From assembly GCA_022769185.1 (NCBI GenBank), contig JALEKG010000035.1, positions 1-56,073 on the forward strand: a DNA stretch of 56,073 nt, read 5' to 3'. This DNA comes from Dorea sp. GTDB lineage: Bacteria > Bacillota > Clostridia > Lachnospirales > Lachnospiraceae. Of this stretch, positions 35,983 through 44,623 are shown piece after piece (the first letter of the stretch is position 1; each line of letters starts with the position of its first letter). Position numbers and translations under genes: made by a program. The notes beneath the pieces were generated by a model, which worked only from the letters and a program-made list of their open reading frames with translations, made no database searches and was not told the DNA's origin.

Positions 35983-36840
35983 TTATAATGTTCTCAGTTT
36001 CTCTGCGAACTCATTGCTAAGTGTCATCTTCGCAACGTAAAATACATCTCCAGTCATGTATACATTCCAGTCATCTGCTACTTCTACCTGTAAATCACCG
36101 CCTGGCATATGAACAATCACTTTATTATTCGTCATCCCAAGCTTATATGCAACCCCTGCTGCCGCACATGCTCCAGTTCCGGATGCCCTCGTATAGCCAG
36201 CTCCTCTTTCATAGATCTCTATCGAAATATGCTCTTTGTCAACCACTTTCATAATCTGCGTATTTACGCGATTCGGAAAATATCTTGCAATCTCGGAATA
36301 ATCTCCAATCTTGCATACCAATGGCTTTGAAATTTCCCGCATGGGAATCACGCAATGTGGATTGCCGATTGATACACAGGTAACCGGATACAGGGTTCTT
36401 CCAAATACCATATCCTCATTGATCACTTCTCGTCTCTCCCCAATCACCGGAATATCATCACTCCAGAAAGAAAGTTTCCCCATTGACACTCTTAGTCGGC
36501 TTCCGTCTTCATTTAAGAACGTTACTTCCACCGGCCCATTTCCAGTACACAACTTAAAATTCTTTTTTTGAACGTATCCGGCATCTTTCAGATATTTTGC
36601 AAAAATACGGACTCCGTTTCCGCTGGTCTCTGATTCACTTCCATCCGGATTCCATACTTTTACGAACATTCCTGTTTCCTTTAAAATCGGTCCTTCCAGA
36701 ATTCCATCCGCACCGAGACCTTCATTGCGGTCACAGATCATCTTTACATTCTGTGGTGTAAGTTCCAGTTCATTTTTATTTGGATCAAATACGACATAGT
36801 CATTTCCAAGTCCATGATAACGCTCTAATACAACTTTCAT
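35983..36840 (-). CDS. diaminopimelate epimerase-like protein with both catalytic Cys replaced by Ser
   Basis: The 285 residues align along their whole length with DapF, which epimerises LL- to meso-diaminopimelate. Substrate-binding residues appear kept: N13 in HGLGNDYVV, N64 in WNPDGS, and E211/R212 in YERGAG. The two catalytic cysteines are not: the usual CGNGxRC reads SGNGVRI (S73) and the usual ACGTGACA reads ASGTGACA (S220). The codons are AGC and TCC, so each differs from Cys by one or two bases. Classical two-base epimerisation would be weakened or lost. It could be a different isomerase or binding protein. It is divergent from an AraC regulator. Confidence 0.85.
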   Translation of the reverse strand: MKVVLERYHGLGNDYVVFDPNKNELELTPQNVKMICDRNEGLGADGILEGPILKETGMFVKVWNPDGSESETSGNGVRIFAKYLKDAGYVQKKNFKLCTGNGPVEVTFLNEDGSRLRVSMGKLSFWSDDIPVIGERREVINEDMVFGRTLYPVTCVSIGNPHCVIPMREISKPLVCKIGDYSEIARYFPNRVNTQIMKVVDKEHISIEIYERGAGYTRASGTGACAAAGVAYKLGMTNNKVIVHMPGGDLQVEVADDWNVYMTGDVFYVAKMTLSNEFAEKLRTL

Positions 36841-36931
36841 AACATACCTCCGTTATTCCCGTCTGCTTTTCTGTTTCGTTTCCCCTGTTCTCTCTTATTA
36901 TCATAACAGGCACTATTTCCCATTTCTATAG

Positions 36932-36977
36932 AAATAATGCTTATTATATTGCAAATAATGCTCTTTTGAAGTATGAT
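36932..36977 (+). promoter_or_regulatory. araC promoter with two direct repeats
   Basis: AAATAATGCT occurs at 36932-36941 and 36953-36962, 21 bp apart, that is two helical turns on the same face. A plus-strand promoter TTGCAA (36949-36954), 17 bp, TATGAT (36972-36977) overlaps the second copy. Such spacing is typical of AraC-family binding sites. Confidence 0.5.
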
Positions 36978-37020
36978 TAATCTAATCTTTCTTTACAAAA
37001 TATAATTAAGGAAATTACGT

Positions 37021-37863
37021 ATGGATCAATATATAAAAAAAGGGTATTTAAACAGTGAATTCCGATTATTTCATCTAACCGATAAAGAGACAAAAGAAGT
37101 AGAATACCACTACCATGATTTTGATAAAATTACCATCTTTATGAAAGGACATGTCACTTATACGATCGAGGGGAAATCTTATGATTTAAAGCCCTATGAT
37201 ATTGTTCTGGTGAAGCATAACGATATCCATCGACTGACGGTTGATAATTCTACATTATATGAAAGAATCATTGTGTACATCTCGCCCAATTTCATGAATG
37301 CCTACCAGACAGATTCCTATGACCTGAACTATTGTTTTGAAAAAGCGGAAGAAGAGCATTCCAACGTACTTCGGATCACTTCTCTCGAAAAGAGTTCTCT
37401 CCTTCGTTCTATTTCACGTCTGGAAGCTTCTTTTTCAGATGACGGATATGCGGCAGATCTGTACCGTCAAATCATATTTCTGGAGTTTATGATCCATCTG
37501 AACCGCGCTGCAAGGAAAGACCACCTGAAATATATAGATACTGACAGCTGTAATACAAAAATTCAGGATATTCTTGGATACATTAATGAGAATTTAAGAG
37601 AAGATCTAAGCATTGATTCCATTGCTGATCAATTTTATATCAGCAAATATTATATGATGAGACTATTCAAGCAGGAAACCGGTTATACACTGGGGCAATA
37701 TATTTCCCAGAAACGGCTCCTGCTTGCCAAAGAACTATTATTATCCGGTGAGCCTGTCACAAAGGCTTGTTTCGATTGTGGATTTAAAGATTATTCTACT
37801 TTTTCCAGAGCCTATAAGCGGTTATTCGGAGAATCCCCCCGGGACACTGTAACCTTATCATAG
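37021..37863 (+). CDS. AraC-family transcriptional regulator
   Basis: 280 residues: an N-terminal cupin-like sensor domain (about 20-105, with YHYHDFDKITIFMKGH) and a C-terminal double HTH (about 180-278, LSIDSIADQFYISKYYMMRLFKQETGYT and VTKACFDCGFKDYSTFSRAYKRLFG). Family members sense small molecules or sugars and activate nearby genes. It is divergent from the dapF-like gene; its own leader has two direct repeats. Its last 52 nt overlap the end of hflX on the other strand. AGGAAA precedes the ATG. Confidence 0.94.
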   Translation: MDQYIKKGYLNSEFRLFHLTDKETKEVEYHYHDFDKITIFMKGHVTYTIEGKSYDLKPYDIVLVKHNDIHRLTVDNSTLYERIIVYISPNFMNAYQTDSYDLNYCFEKAEEEHSNVLRITSLEKSSLLRSISRLEASFSDDGYAADLYRQIIFLEFMIHLNRAARKDHLKYIDTDSCNTKIQDILGYINENLREDLSIDSIADQFYISKYYMMRLFKQETGYTLGQYISQKRLLLAKELLLSGEPVTKACFDCGFKDYSTFSRAYKRLFGESPRDTVTLS

Positions 37864-39092
37864 ATTTCTGTAGGTACATAGGCTCTTACAAAGATACCGT
37901 CTTCGCGATACTCTTCTTCCTGAAGTTCTCCATATTTACGGATCAGCTGAAGCTTTCCTGCCTCCTGATACGGATAAAGATTCTCGATTGCAATCTTCTG
38001 CTGGCGCAGTACCGCTTCTATAGTTTTTAAAAGTTCTGGAATACCTTCCTGTGTCTTTGCAGAAATATTTACGGTATAGTCTGCATGAAAATCCCGTGTA
38101 TTCCATATATGTTCCGCTTTATCCAGTTTATTAAATATCGTAATGACCGGTTTATCCGTTACTTCAAGATTCTGAAGTGTCTCATAAACAATATACATCT
38201 GCTCGTCCATCTGTGGATTGGATGCATCCACTACGTGCAGGATCAGATCCGCATATTTTGCTTCTTCCAGCGTACTTCTAAATGCATCGATCAGATGATG
38301 CGGAAGCTTTCGAATAAATCCAACGGTATCCGTCAGAAGAATCTCCTGCCTACTTGGAAGCTTCAATTCCCTTGTTGTAGGATCCAGCGTAGCAAACAAC
38401 TTATCTTCTGCCAGAATCCCTGCTCCTGTCAAAGTATTCAGCAAAGTAGACTTTCCTGCATTCGTATATCCCACAATTGCCGCAACCGGAACATGACTTT
38501 TGCTTCTCTGCTCACGGGTCACTTCCCGATGCCGTTTTACATCTTTTAATTCGCGGTTCAGCTGCGCAATCCTGCTCTTGATCAGACGGCGGTCCATCTC
38601 AAGCTTTTTCTCTCCAGGGCCTCTGGTTCCGATACCTCCGCCAAGCCTCGACATTGCGGTACCCCATCCTGTCAATCTAGTCTGCTGATATTTAAGCTGC
38701 GCTAATTCCACCTGAATCTTACCTTCACTGGTAGATGCTCTGGATGCAAAAATATCCAGAATTACCAACGTACGATCCATTACCTTTGCATCCAGTTCAT
38801 CCTGCAGGTTTTTCATCTGTGCCGGAGACAACTCATCATCACAGACGATTCCGGTTGCTTCCAGTTCCCAAATGAGATCTTTTAATTCCTGTAATTTCCC
38901 TTTGCCGACATAGGTACCCGGATGAATCTGTTCCCGGTTCTGAATCACCATTCCTACAGTTTCAGCTCCAGCTGTTGCGGCCAGATCTTTCAGTTCTTCT
39001 AAAGACTGCATTGTATCATCCTGCTCCGAGAGACTGACTCCCACCAGGATTACACGTTCTGTTTTTCTTCCCAACTCAATCATATTGCCCAT
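37812..39092 (-). CDS. hflX: ribosome-associated GTPase HflX
   Basis: HflX binds the 50S subunit, and in several species splits stalled ribosomes after stress. The 426 residues include the HflX N-terminal domain (about 13-110), a coiled linker (about 115-200), and the GTPase domain with G1 GYTNAGKST (208-216), G3 DTVGF and G4 NKLD. The first ATG has a distant GGAG; an ATG three codons in is an alternative. It follows the lipoprotein gene by 3 nt. The 3' ends of hflX and araC overlap by 52 nt. Confidence 0.96.
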   Translation of the reverse strand: MGNMIELGRKTERVILVGVSLSEQDDTMQSLEELKDLAATAGAETVGMVIQNREQIHPGTYVGKGKLQELKDLIWELEATGIVCDDELSPAQMKNLQDELDAKVMDRTLVILDIFASRASTSEGKIQVELAQLKYQQTRLTGWGTAMSRLGGGIGTRGPGEKKLEMDRRLIKSRIAQLNRELKDVKRHREVTREQRSKSHVPVAAIVGYTNAGKSTLLNTLTGAGILAEDKLFATLDPTTRELKLPSRQEILLTDTVGFIRKLPHHLIDAFRSTLEEAKYADLILHVVDASNPQMDEQMYIVYETLQNLEVTDKPVITIFNKLDKAEHIWNTRDFHADYTVNISAKTQEGIPELLKTIEAVLRQQKIAIENLYPYQEAGKLQLIRKYGELQEEEYREDGIFVRAYVPTEIYDKVTVSRGDSPNNRL

Positions 39093-39095
39093 ATA

Positions 39096-39620
39096 TTATC
39101 TTGTCTCCAGAAATTCTATTTCCTTTTTTGCATCTTCATCATCCGGATAATCTTCCAGATATTCTTTCAGCAAAACTTTCGCACTTTCCAGATCCCCCAT
39201 CTTTTCGTAGGCCACAATCATATTAAAACGCATTTCTTTCGTCATTTTTTCACTATTATCTTCCCGGGCCAGCGCCAGCCGATAATAATTCAAAGCCTCC
39301 TCCGGATGATCCAGCTTCAGTTCACAGCTTCCGAGAAAGTTATAGATTGTTCCTGTCTTCTCAGCATCATGCTCCAGTGCGTTTTGAAAAGCTTCACTTG
39401 CTCCTTCATAATCTTTCTGTTCCCATTTTGCGATTCCGATTCCTCGGTAAGCATCCCCGGTGTTCACATCCTTATCAATTGCTTTCTCAAACTGTTCGAT
39501 TGCCTTCTTATATTCCCCGGATTCCAGATATTCTACTCCTTTTTTCGAAGGATTCCCTCCACATCCGGTCAGCATCACTCCGATCAGCATCACAGCAAAC
39601 ACTACTTTTATATGTTTCAT
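39096..39620 (-). CDS. TPR-repeat lipoprotein
   Basis: I take the ATG with GGGAG about eight bases upstream. This gives 174 residues starting MKHIKVVFAVMLIGVMLTGC, a lipoprotein signal with an LTGC lipobox. About four tetratricopeptide-like repeats follow (for example VEYLESGEYKKAIEQFEKAI and GDAYRGIGIAKWEQKDYEGA). It is probably anchored on the outer face of the membrane and acts as a protein-binding scaffold; partners are unknown. A longer frame with 26 extra residues has no signal-peptide logic. Confidence 0.87.
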   Translation of the reverse strand: MKHIKVVFAVMLIGVMLTGCGGNPSKKGVEYLESGEYKKAIEQFEKAIDKDVNTGDAYRGIGIAKWEQKDYEGASEAFQNALEHDAEKTGTIYNFLGSCELKLDHPEEALNYYRLALAREDNSEKMTKEMRFNMIVAYEKMGDLESAKVLLKEYLEDYPDDEDAKKEIEFLETR

Positions 39621-39663
39621 TCTTTTTCTCCCTTGATTCGTAATAGAACAACTGCATTTTCTG

Positions 39664-40332
39664 CTAATCAATCTGCCAGTCAATCGGTTCCTCCCCATGT
39701 GCCTTCAAAAAATCATTCGTCTGACTGAACGGTCTGCTTCCAAAAAATCCCCGATATGCAGAAAGCGGACTCGGATGAGGCGCTTTTAATATCAGATGAT
39801 TCGGATTCGTCAGCATCCGCTCCTTCCTCTGCGCTGGTGCTCCCCACAAAATAAAGACGATTGGACGATCCTGCCCATTCAGTGCAAGAATTGCAGCATC
39901 CGTAAATTCTTCCCAGCCAATTCCGCGGTGCGAATTAGCCTGATGTGCACGGACCGTCAGAACCGTATTCAACATCAATACTCCCTGCTCAGCCCACTTT
40001 GTCAGGCATCCGTGATCCGGGATCGTACAGCCCAGATCATCATGAAGCTCCTGATAGATATTCACAAGAGACGGAGGAATCTCTACTCCTTTCTGAACGG
40101 AAAAACATAATCCATGAGCCTGCCCGACATTATGATATGGATCCTGTCCCAAAATTACCGCTTTCACCTTATGTAATGGAGTCAGATGAAAGGCATTAAA
40201 AATATCATTTGCCGGTGGAAAGATCTGATGAGTTTTGTATTCCTGGTTCACTGTCTCATATAGTTTTTTATAATATGGCTTCTTAAATTCTCCCTGAAGA
40301 GCCTCCAGCCAGTCATTATTGATTCCTGCCAT
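39664..40332 (-). CDS. ung: uracil-DNA glycosylase (family 1)
   Basis: Ung removes uracil from DNA. The 222 residues carry the catalytic GQDPYHN motif with D64 and the DNA-intercalation loop HPSPLS (186-191). MLNTVLTV and WGAPAQ also match family 1. It lies between hisF and the lipoprotein gene in the same direction. Confidence 0.98.
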   Translation of the reverse strand: MAGINNDWLEALQGEFKKPYYKKLYETVNQEYKTHQIFPPANDIFNAFHLTPLHKVKAVILGQDPYHNVGQAHGLCFSVQKGVEIPPSLVNIYQELHDDLGCTIPDHGCLTKWAEQGVLMLNTVLTVRAHQANSHRGIGWEEFTDAAILALNGQDRPIVFILWGAPAQRKERMLTNPNHLILKAPHPSPLSAYRGFFGSRPFSQTNDFLKAHGEEPIDWQID

Positions 40333-40349
40333 TGTTCTTCCCCTTTATA

Positions 40350-41111
40350 TTACAAACGTACAGACACGTTTCTTTCTCTCAGATACTCTTTTACCTCTTT
40401 AATTTCAAGCTCTTTATAATGGAACAACGATGCTGCCAGTGCCGCATCTGCTTTTCCTTCTGTCAGTGCATCGTAAAAGTGCTCCAGCTTTCCTGCCCCT
40501 CCAGATGCAATGACCGGAATCGATACCGTCTCTGCAATCGCTCTTGTCAGCTCCAGATCATAGCCCGCTTTCGTACCATCGCAATCCATGCTGGTAAGAA
40601 GGATCTCTCCTGCTCCCAGTTTTTCTACTTTCGCAGCCCATTCCAGAGCATCGATCCCGACATCAATTCTTCCTCCATTTTTATAGATATTCCATCCGCT
40701 TCCGTCTGCTCTTCTCTTTGCGTCAATCGCAACAACAACACACTGGCTGCCGAACTTCTCGGCTGCATCTGAAATCAGTCTCGGAGTATTGATTGCAGAA
40801 GAATTAATCGATATCTTATCTGCACCTTCCCGAAGAAGTGCCTTAAAATCATCGACCGTCCGTATTCCGCCGCCAACGGTAAATGGAATAAATACAGTCT
40901 CTGCAACCTTACGTACCATATCTACCACTGTCTGTCTTGCATCAGAAGATGCTGTGATGTCCAGAAACACCAGTTCATCTGCTCCTGCCCTGTCATAAGC
41001 CTTTCCAATCTCCACAGGATCACCGGCATCTCTTAAATCCACAAAATTCACGCCTTTTACTACACGTCCGTTATTCACATCCAGACATGGGATAATTCTC
41101 TTTGTATGCAT
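40350..41111 (-). CDS. hisF: imidazole glycerol phosphate synthase, cyclase subunit
   Basis: HisF is the TIM-barrel cyclase that makes IGP and AICAR from PRFAR using ammonia from HisH. The 253 residues have D11 in [11 protein letters not shown] and the second catalytic Asp in [10 protein letters not shown] (about 130). The phosphate loops VGGGIRT and ASGGAG are intact. It directly follows hisH; other his genes are absent here. Confidence 0.98.
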   Translation of the reverse strand: MHTKRIIPCLDVNNGRVVKGVNFVDLRDAGDPVEIGKAYDRAGADELVFLDITASSDARQTVVDMVRKVAETVFIPFTVGGGIRTVDDFKALLREGADKISINSSAINTPRLISDAAEKFGSQCVVVAIDAKRRADGSGWNIYKNGGRIDVGIDALEWAAKVEKLGAGEILLTSMDCDGTKAGYDLELTRAIAETVSIPVIASGGAGKLEHFYDALTEGKADAALAASLFHYKELEIKEVKEYLRERNVSVRL

Positions 41112-41125
41112 AATCTAACCTCCGT

Positions 41126-41731
41126 CTATAGTTCCACAAAATTCTTTAAGATCTGAATCCCTACATCGCTGCTCTTTTCCGGATGGAACTGGCAGGCAAA
41201 TACATTACCCTGTTCTACGGAAGCATGAATATGTGTACTGTATTCGGTTGTCGCAGTAACAATACCTTCATCTGCTGCCTTCAGATAATAAGAATGTACA
41301 AAATATACATATGGGTCCTTCGGAAGTCCTTTAAACAGTCTGCCATTGTTCTGGAATTCCAGGGAATTCCAGCCCATATGAGGGATCTTCAGTCCCTCCT
41401 TATCCGGGATTCTCAAGATCTCTCCTTTTAAAATTCCGAGCCCCTCCACTCCTGGTGTCTCATCACTTCTTTCAAATAATAACTGTAGCCCAAGGCAGAT
41501 TCCCAAAAATGGGGTATTTCTCTTGACAACCTCATGGATTACTTCATAAAGTCCATACTGATGTATCTTTCCCATCGCATCTCCAAATGCCCCTACACCC
41601 GGTAGGATTACCTTGTCAGCCTTTAGAATCGTCTCCCTGTCTCTTGTAATGGTTACATCCTGTCCTAACAGCTGCATGGCCTTTTCCACGCTTTTAATAT
41701 TTCCTGCATCGTAATCAATTATTGCAATCAA
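41126..41731 (-). CDS. hisH: imidazole glycerol phosphate synthase, glutamine amidotransferase subunit
   Basis: HisH frees ammonia from glutamine and hands it to HisF. The class I amidotransferase triad is visible: C79 in LGICLGLQ, and H183 and E185 in FHPEKSS. Length is 201 residues, as expected. It lies 14 nt upstream of hisF and about 40 nt downstream of a histidine kinase gene on the same strand. Confidence 0.98.
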   Translation of the reverse strand: MIAIIDYDAGNIKSVEKAMQLLGQDVTITRDRETILKADKVILPGVGAFGDAMGKIHQYGLYEVIHEVVKRNTPFLGICLGLQLLFERSDETPGVEGLGILKGEILRIPDKEGLKIPHMGWNSLEFQNNGRLFKGLPKDPYVYFVHSYYLKAADEGIVTATTEYSTHIHASVEQGNVFACQFHPEKSSDVGIQILKNFVEL

Positions 41732-41770
41732 TGTCTTAACCTGCCTTTCTTCCTCTAGTACTATATTGTA

Positions 41771-43261
41771 CTATTTTACATCAAGTTCAAACCAGAATTC
41801 AACACCGTTATCATAATTATTCACTCCATACTTCTGATGGAATGATTCCATGATTGCTTTTACAATGGAAAGACCAATTCCATTTCCTCCATATTCCCTG
41901 GTATGTGCCTTATCTACTTTATAGAATTTATCCCAGATATGACCGATATCTTTCTCTGGGATCGGAGATCCTGTATTAAAAACAGTTACTTTAGCTTTTT
42001 CTCCATCTGAAAGAATCTTCACTTCTACCACTTTATCGCCACTTACATGATGAAAAGCATTACTTACATAGTTACGGACCACCTGTTCCACTTTAAATTC
42101 ATCTGCCCAGACATACACCGGATCTGCCTGTCTGAAAATTACATTGGCCTCTGCCTGCTGCGCAAGAATTTCCATACTTTGAAGAACTCCTCCAACCACT
42201 TCTGTCAGATTGAAGCGTTCAAATGAAATATCCTCATCCCCAAATTCCAGCTGATTTAATGTCAGAAGATTCTTCACCATCAGATTCATCTTTGATGCCT
42301 CATCCATAATTACATCGCAGTAAAATTCCCTGCTTTCCGCATCTTCATTGATTCCTTCTTTCAAACCTTCCGCGTACCCTTGAATCAGCGCAAGCGGGGT
42401 CTTCAGCTCATGTGAGACATTCCCCAGAAATTCATTACGCATCTGTTCAATCTTTTCTTTTTGCTCAATATCTTTCTGAAGACGGTTATTCGCTTTTTTC
42501 AATTCTGAGATTGTACTTTCCAGTTTTTCTGACATTCGGTTAAAGTTTGCGCCCAATTCCCCGATTTCATTACTTCCTCCACTGGTATATTTGACATCAA
42601 AATCCAAATTCGCCATCCGGTCTGACAAAATTGCGAGCTCATGAATCGGGTCTGTCAGTCTTTTCGAAAAATACCATATAAATAGAACCGAAATAACAAT
42701 CAGTACACTTCCGATATAAATTAAAAACCGATTGGAGATTGCCGCACTTTCCCGGATTCCCTCCAGTGGACTTCGAAGCAGAAACTGACTTCCGTCATTA
42801 AAATACCCCCACATCTCAATATAATAATTCTGATTCCAAGGATCCCAGGACTGGTTAATCTGATAATCATCCGTCGACTCCAGTATTTTACTGTCCTTCT
42901 GTGCCTGATTCAACAGATAGCCAAACATCTGATTCTTCAGCATATCTTTATCATATACATTCGTAAACACTTTCCCGCTGCGTTCATCCAGCACTAAAAA
43001 AGAAGTATTATTCTTCTCTGCAAGATGTACCAGAGTATCAGATACTTTTTCATCTGTTAGATTTCCTTCATCAATTGCCTTTCCAAGTTTTTCATAGATA
43101 TCAATAAACTGAGCCTGCTTGTTCCGGATATAATATGGTTCCAGAAAGTTTCCATTGATAATCATAAGTGCCAGCACAAGACAAACGAGCAGTCCGACAA
43201 ATGCAGCAATCATCTGATGCTTGATCGAATGTCTCGCTGCATATTTTTCTAAGTGTTTCAT
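41771..43261 (-). CDS. membrane sensor histidine kinase
   Basis: 496 residues: first membrane helix (about 16-38), an extracellular sensor region (about 40-175), second helix (about 176-198), a HAMP domain (about 199-252), the HisKA domain with H284 in NVSHELKTPL, and the ATPase domain with NAFHHV (N box), GSPIP and GNGIGLSIVK. It overlaps the response regulator gene by 4 nt. The signal is unknown; the sensor domain has no recognised fold. Confidence 0.95.
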   Translation of the reverse strand: MKHLEKYAARHSIKHQMIAAFVGLLVCLVLALMIINGNFLEPYYIRNKQAQFIDIYEKLGKAIDEGNLTDEKVSDTLVHLAEKNNTSFLVLDERSGKVFTNVYDKDMLKNQMFGYLLNQAQKDSKILESTDDYQINQSWDPWNQNYYIEMWGYFNDGSQFLLRSPLEGIRESAAISNRFLIYIGSVLIVISVLFIWYFSKRLTDPIHELAILSDRMANLDFDVKYTSGGSNEIGELGANFNRMSEKLESTISELKKANNRLQKDIEQKEKIEQMRNEFLGNVSHELKTPLALIQGYAEGLKEGINEDAESREFYCDVIMDEASKMNLMVKNLLTLNQLEFGDEDISFERFNLTEVVGGVLQSMEILAQQAEANVIFRQADPVYVWADEFKVEQVVRNYVSNAFHHVSGDKVVEVKILSDGEKAKVTVFNTGSPIPEKDIGHIWDKFYKVDKAHTREYGGNGIGLSIVKAIMESFHQKYGVNNYDNGVEFWFELDVK

Positions 43262-43941
43262 GATTCTTCTACCTCGAATTTATATCCCATCCCCCAGATG
43301 GTTTTAATATAATTTCCTTTTTCTCCAAGTTTACTTCTTAATTTTTTTACATGTGTATCAATTGTTCTTGCATCTCCAAAATAGTCATAATCCCACACAT
43401 TATTCAAGATCTTCTCTCTGGACAGAGCAATTCCCTGATTCTCAATAAAATAAGTCAGGAGCTCAAATTCCTTGAAGCTTAATTCAATCTCTTTGCCATC
43501 GATTTTCACCTGATGAGCTGCTTTGTCGACTACAATTCCACCTGCATCGATTTCGTCTTCCATGCCAAGTGCATGAGAGCGTCTTAAGATCGCGCCTACT
43601 CTTGCCACAAGAATCTTCGGGCTGAATGGTTTGGAAATATATTCATCCACACCCAGATCGAATCCCTGAAGCTCATCATGCTCTTCCGATCTTGCCGTCA
43701 GCATAATAATAGGAACCTGAGAAGACTGCCGGATCTCTCTGCAGGTCTGCCAGCCGTCCATCCTTGGCATCATTACATCCAGGATCACCAATGCAATATC
43801 CTTCTCCTCATAAAAAATCTCCATCGCTTCCATTCCGTCTCCTGCTTCCAGAACAGAATAGCCTTCCCTTTCCAGAAAATCACGAACCAGTTTCCGCATT
43901 CTACTCTCATCATCCACTATCAATATTTTGATTTTATCCAT
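43258..43941 (-). CDS. OmpR-family response regulator
   Basis: 227 residues: receiver domain with the acidic pair DD (10-11), phosphoacceptor D55 in VILDVMMPRMDG, and K in SKPF; then a winged helix (about 130-225) with ELLTYF and the recognition helix RTIDTHVKKLRSKLG. It is paired with the overlapping histidine kinase. An extended -10 (TGTTATGAT) is visible upstream around 43970-43980. Targets are unknown. Confidence 0.95.
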   Translation of the reverse strand: MDKIKILIVDDESRMRKLVRDFLEREGYSVLEAGDGMEAMEIFYEEKDIALVILDVMMPRMDGWQTCREIRQSSQVPIIMLTARSEEHDELQGFDLGVDEYISKPFSPKILVARVGAILRRSHALGMEDEIDAGGIVVDKAAHQVKIDGKEIELSFKEFELLTYFIENQGIALSREKILNNVWDYDYFGDARTIDTHVKKLRSKLGEKGNYIKTIWGMGYKFEVEES

Positions 43942-44045
43942 ATTCTTCGCCTCCGTTTGACGTTATTATCCTGTTTATGTTCTATCATAACAAATAAATA
44001 TGTCATTTGTGTGAATAAATCATATTATAAAAATACAGGAACACC

Positions 44046-44075
44046 TTGACAAACCGAACATTCATTCCTTATAAT
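44046..44075 (+). promoter_or_regulatory. ssrA promoter
   Basis: TTGACA (44046-44051), an 18-bp spacer and TATAAT (44070-44075) give consensus hexamers. The predicted start near 44082 leaves about 44 nt of 5' leader that would be removed in processing. Confidence 0.8.
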
Positions 44076-44125
44076 AAAATTCACCTAATGCAGACTGTCT
44101 GCAAACCAGAAGCTATTATTTTTCA

Positions 44126-44473
44126 GGGCTTGTACTGGTTTCGACGGGGGTCTGGAAGTTGGAGAAGCCATCCGTAGCGGGACACTACGATAAAAGTTCC
44201 AATTAAATATAAACGCAGACAATAGAGAATTAGCGTACGCTGCCTAATTAGGCGGCAGTCGGCCCCGGGTCATCCGCTGCCCGGGTTACCGGCTTCAACC
44301 AGGCGGAGCACTTCGTTTCCAAAGCTTTGAGGAAATGGAAGAATTTATGAAGCTACTAAGATCCGTAACCTGTCATTAGGTGACGGATGGAGGGAATGTT
44401 AATATAATGACTGTGATGGGAGATGCTTCGATGGATGGGCTTTCGGACGCGGGTTCAACTCCCGCCAGGTCCA
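44126..44473 (+). ncRNA. ssrA: transfer-messenger RNA (tmRNA)
   Basis: tmRNA rescues stalled ribosomes with SmpB. The 5' end GGGCTTG pairs with CAGGTCC at the 3' end (7-bp acceptor stem with two G-U pairs), and the T-arm GGGTTCAACTCCCGC is present; the CCA is not encoded. The conserved TGGTTTCGACGGGG block follows the 5' arm. The tag frame starts at 44215 and reads ADNRELAYAA, ending in TAA at 44245-44247; the C-terminal YAA/LAA-type end fits ClpXP-directed tags. Pseudoknot segments follow. Length about 348 nt is normal. Confidence 0.95.
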
Positions 44474-44512
44474 CTATCAAAATCCGGCTCATACAATGAG
44501 TCCTATTATAAA

Positions 44513-44556
44513 CAAACACCGATTACGATGACGTATTGTAATGGGTGTTTGTTTGT
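44513..44556 (+). terminator. ssrA terminator
   Basis: CAAACACC and GGTGTTTG, with inner ATTAC/GTAAT pairing, form a long hairpin followed by TTTGTATAT, 40 bases after the tmRNA end. Confidence 0.75.
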
Positions 44557-44623
44557 ATATCTGCGCAAAATCTATTTAACAAATATCCATCAGCATTTTT
44601 GAATAAAATTTGGAGGAAAATAT

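Noticed and set aside
39621-39698. 26-codon extension of the TPR lipoprotein
   Set aside because: It would bury the lipoprotein signal peptide inside the protein; the inner ATG has a good ribosome-binding site.
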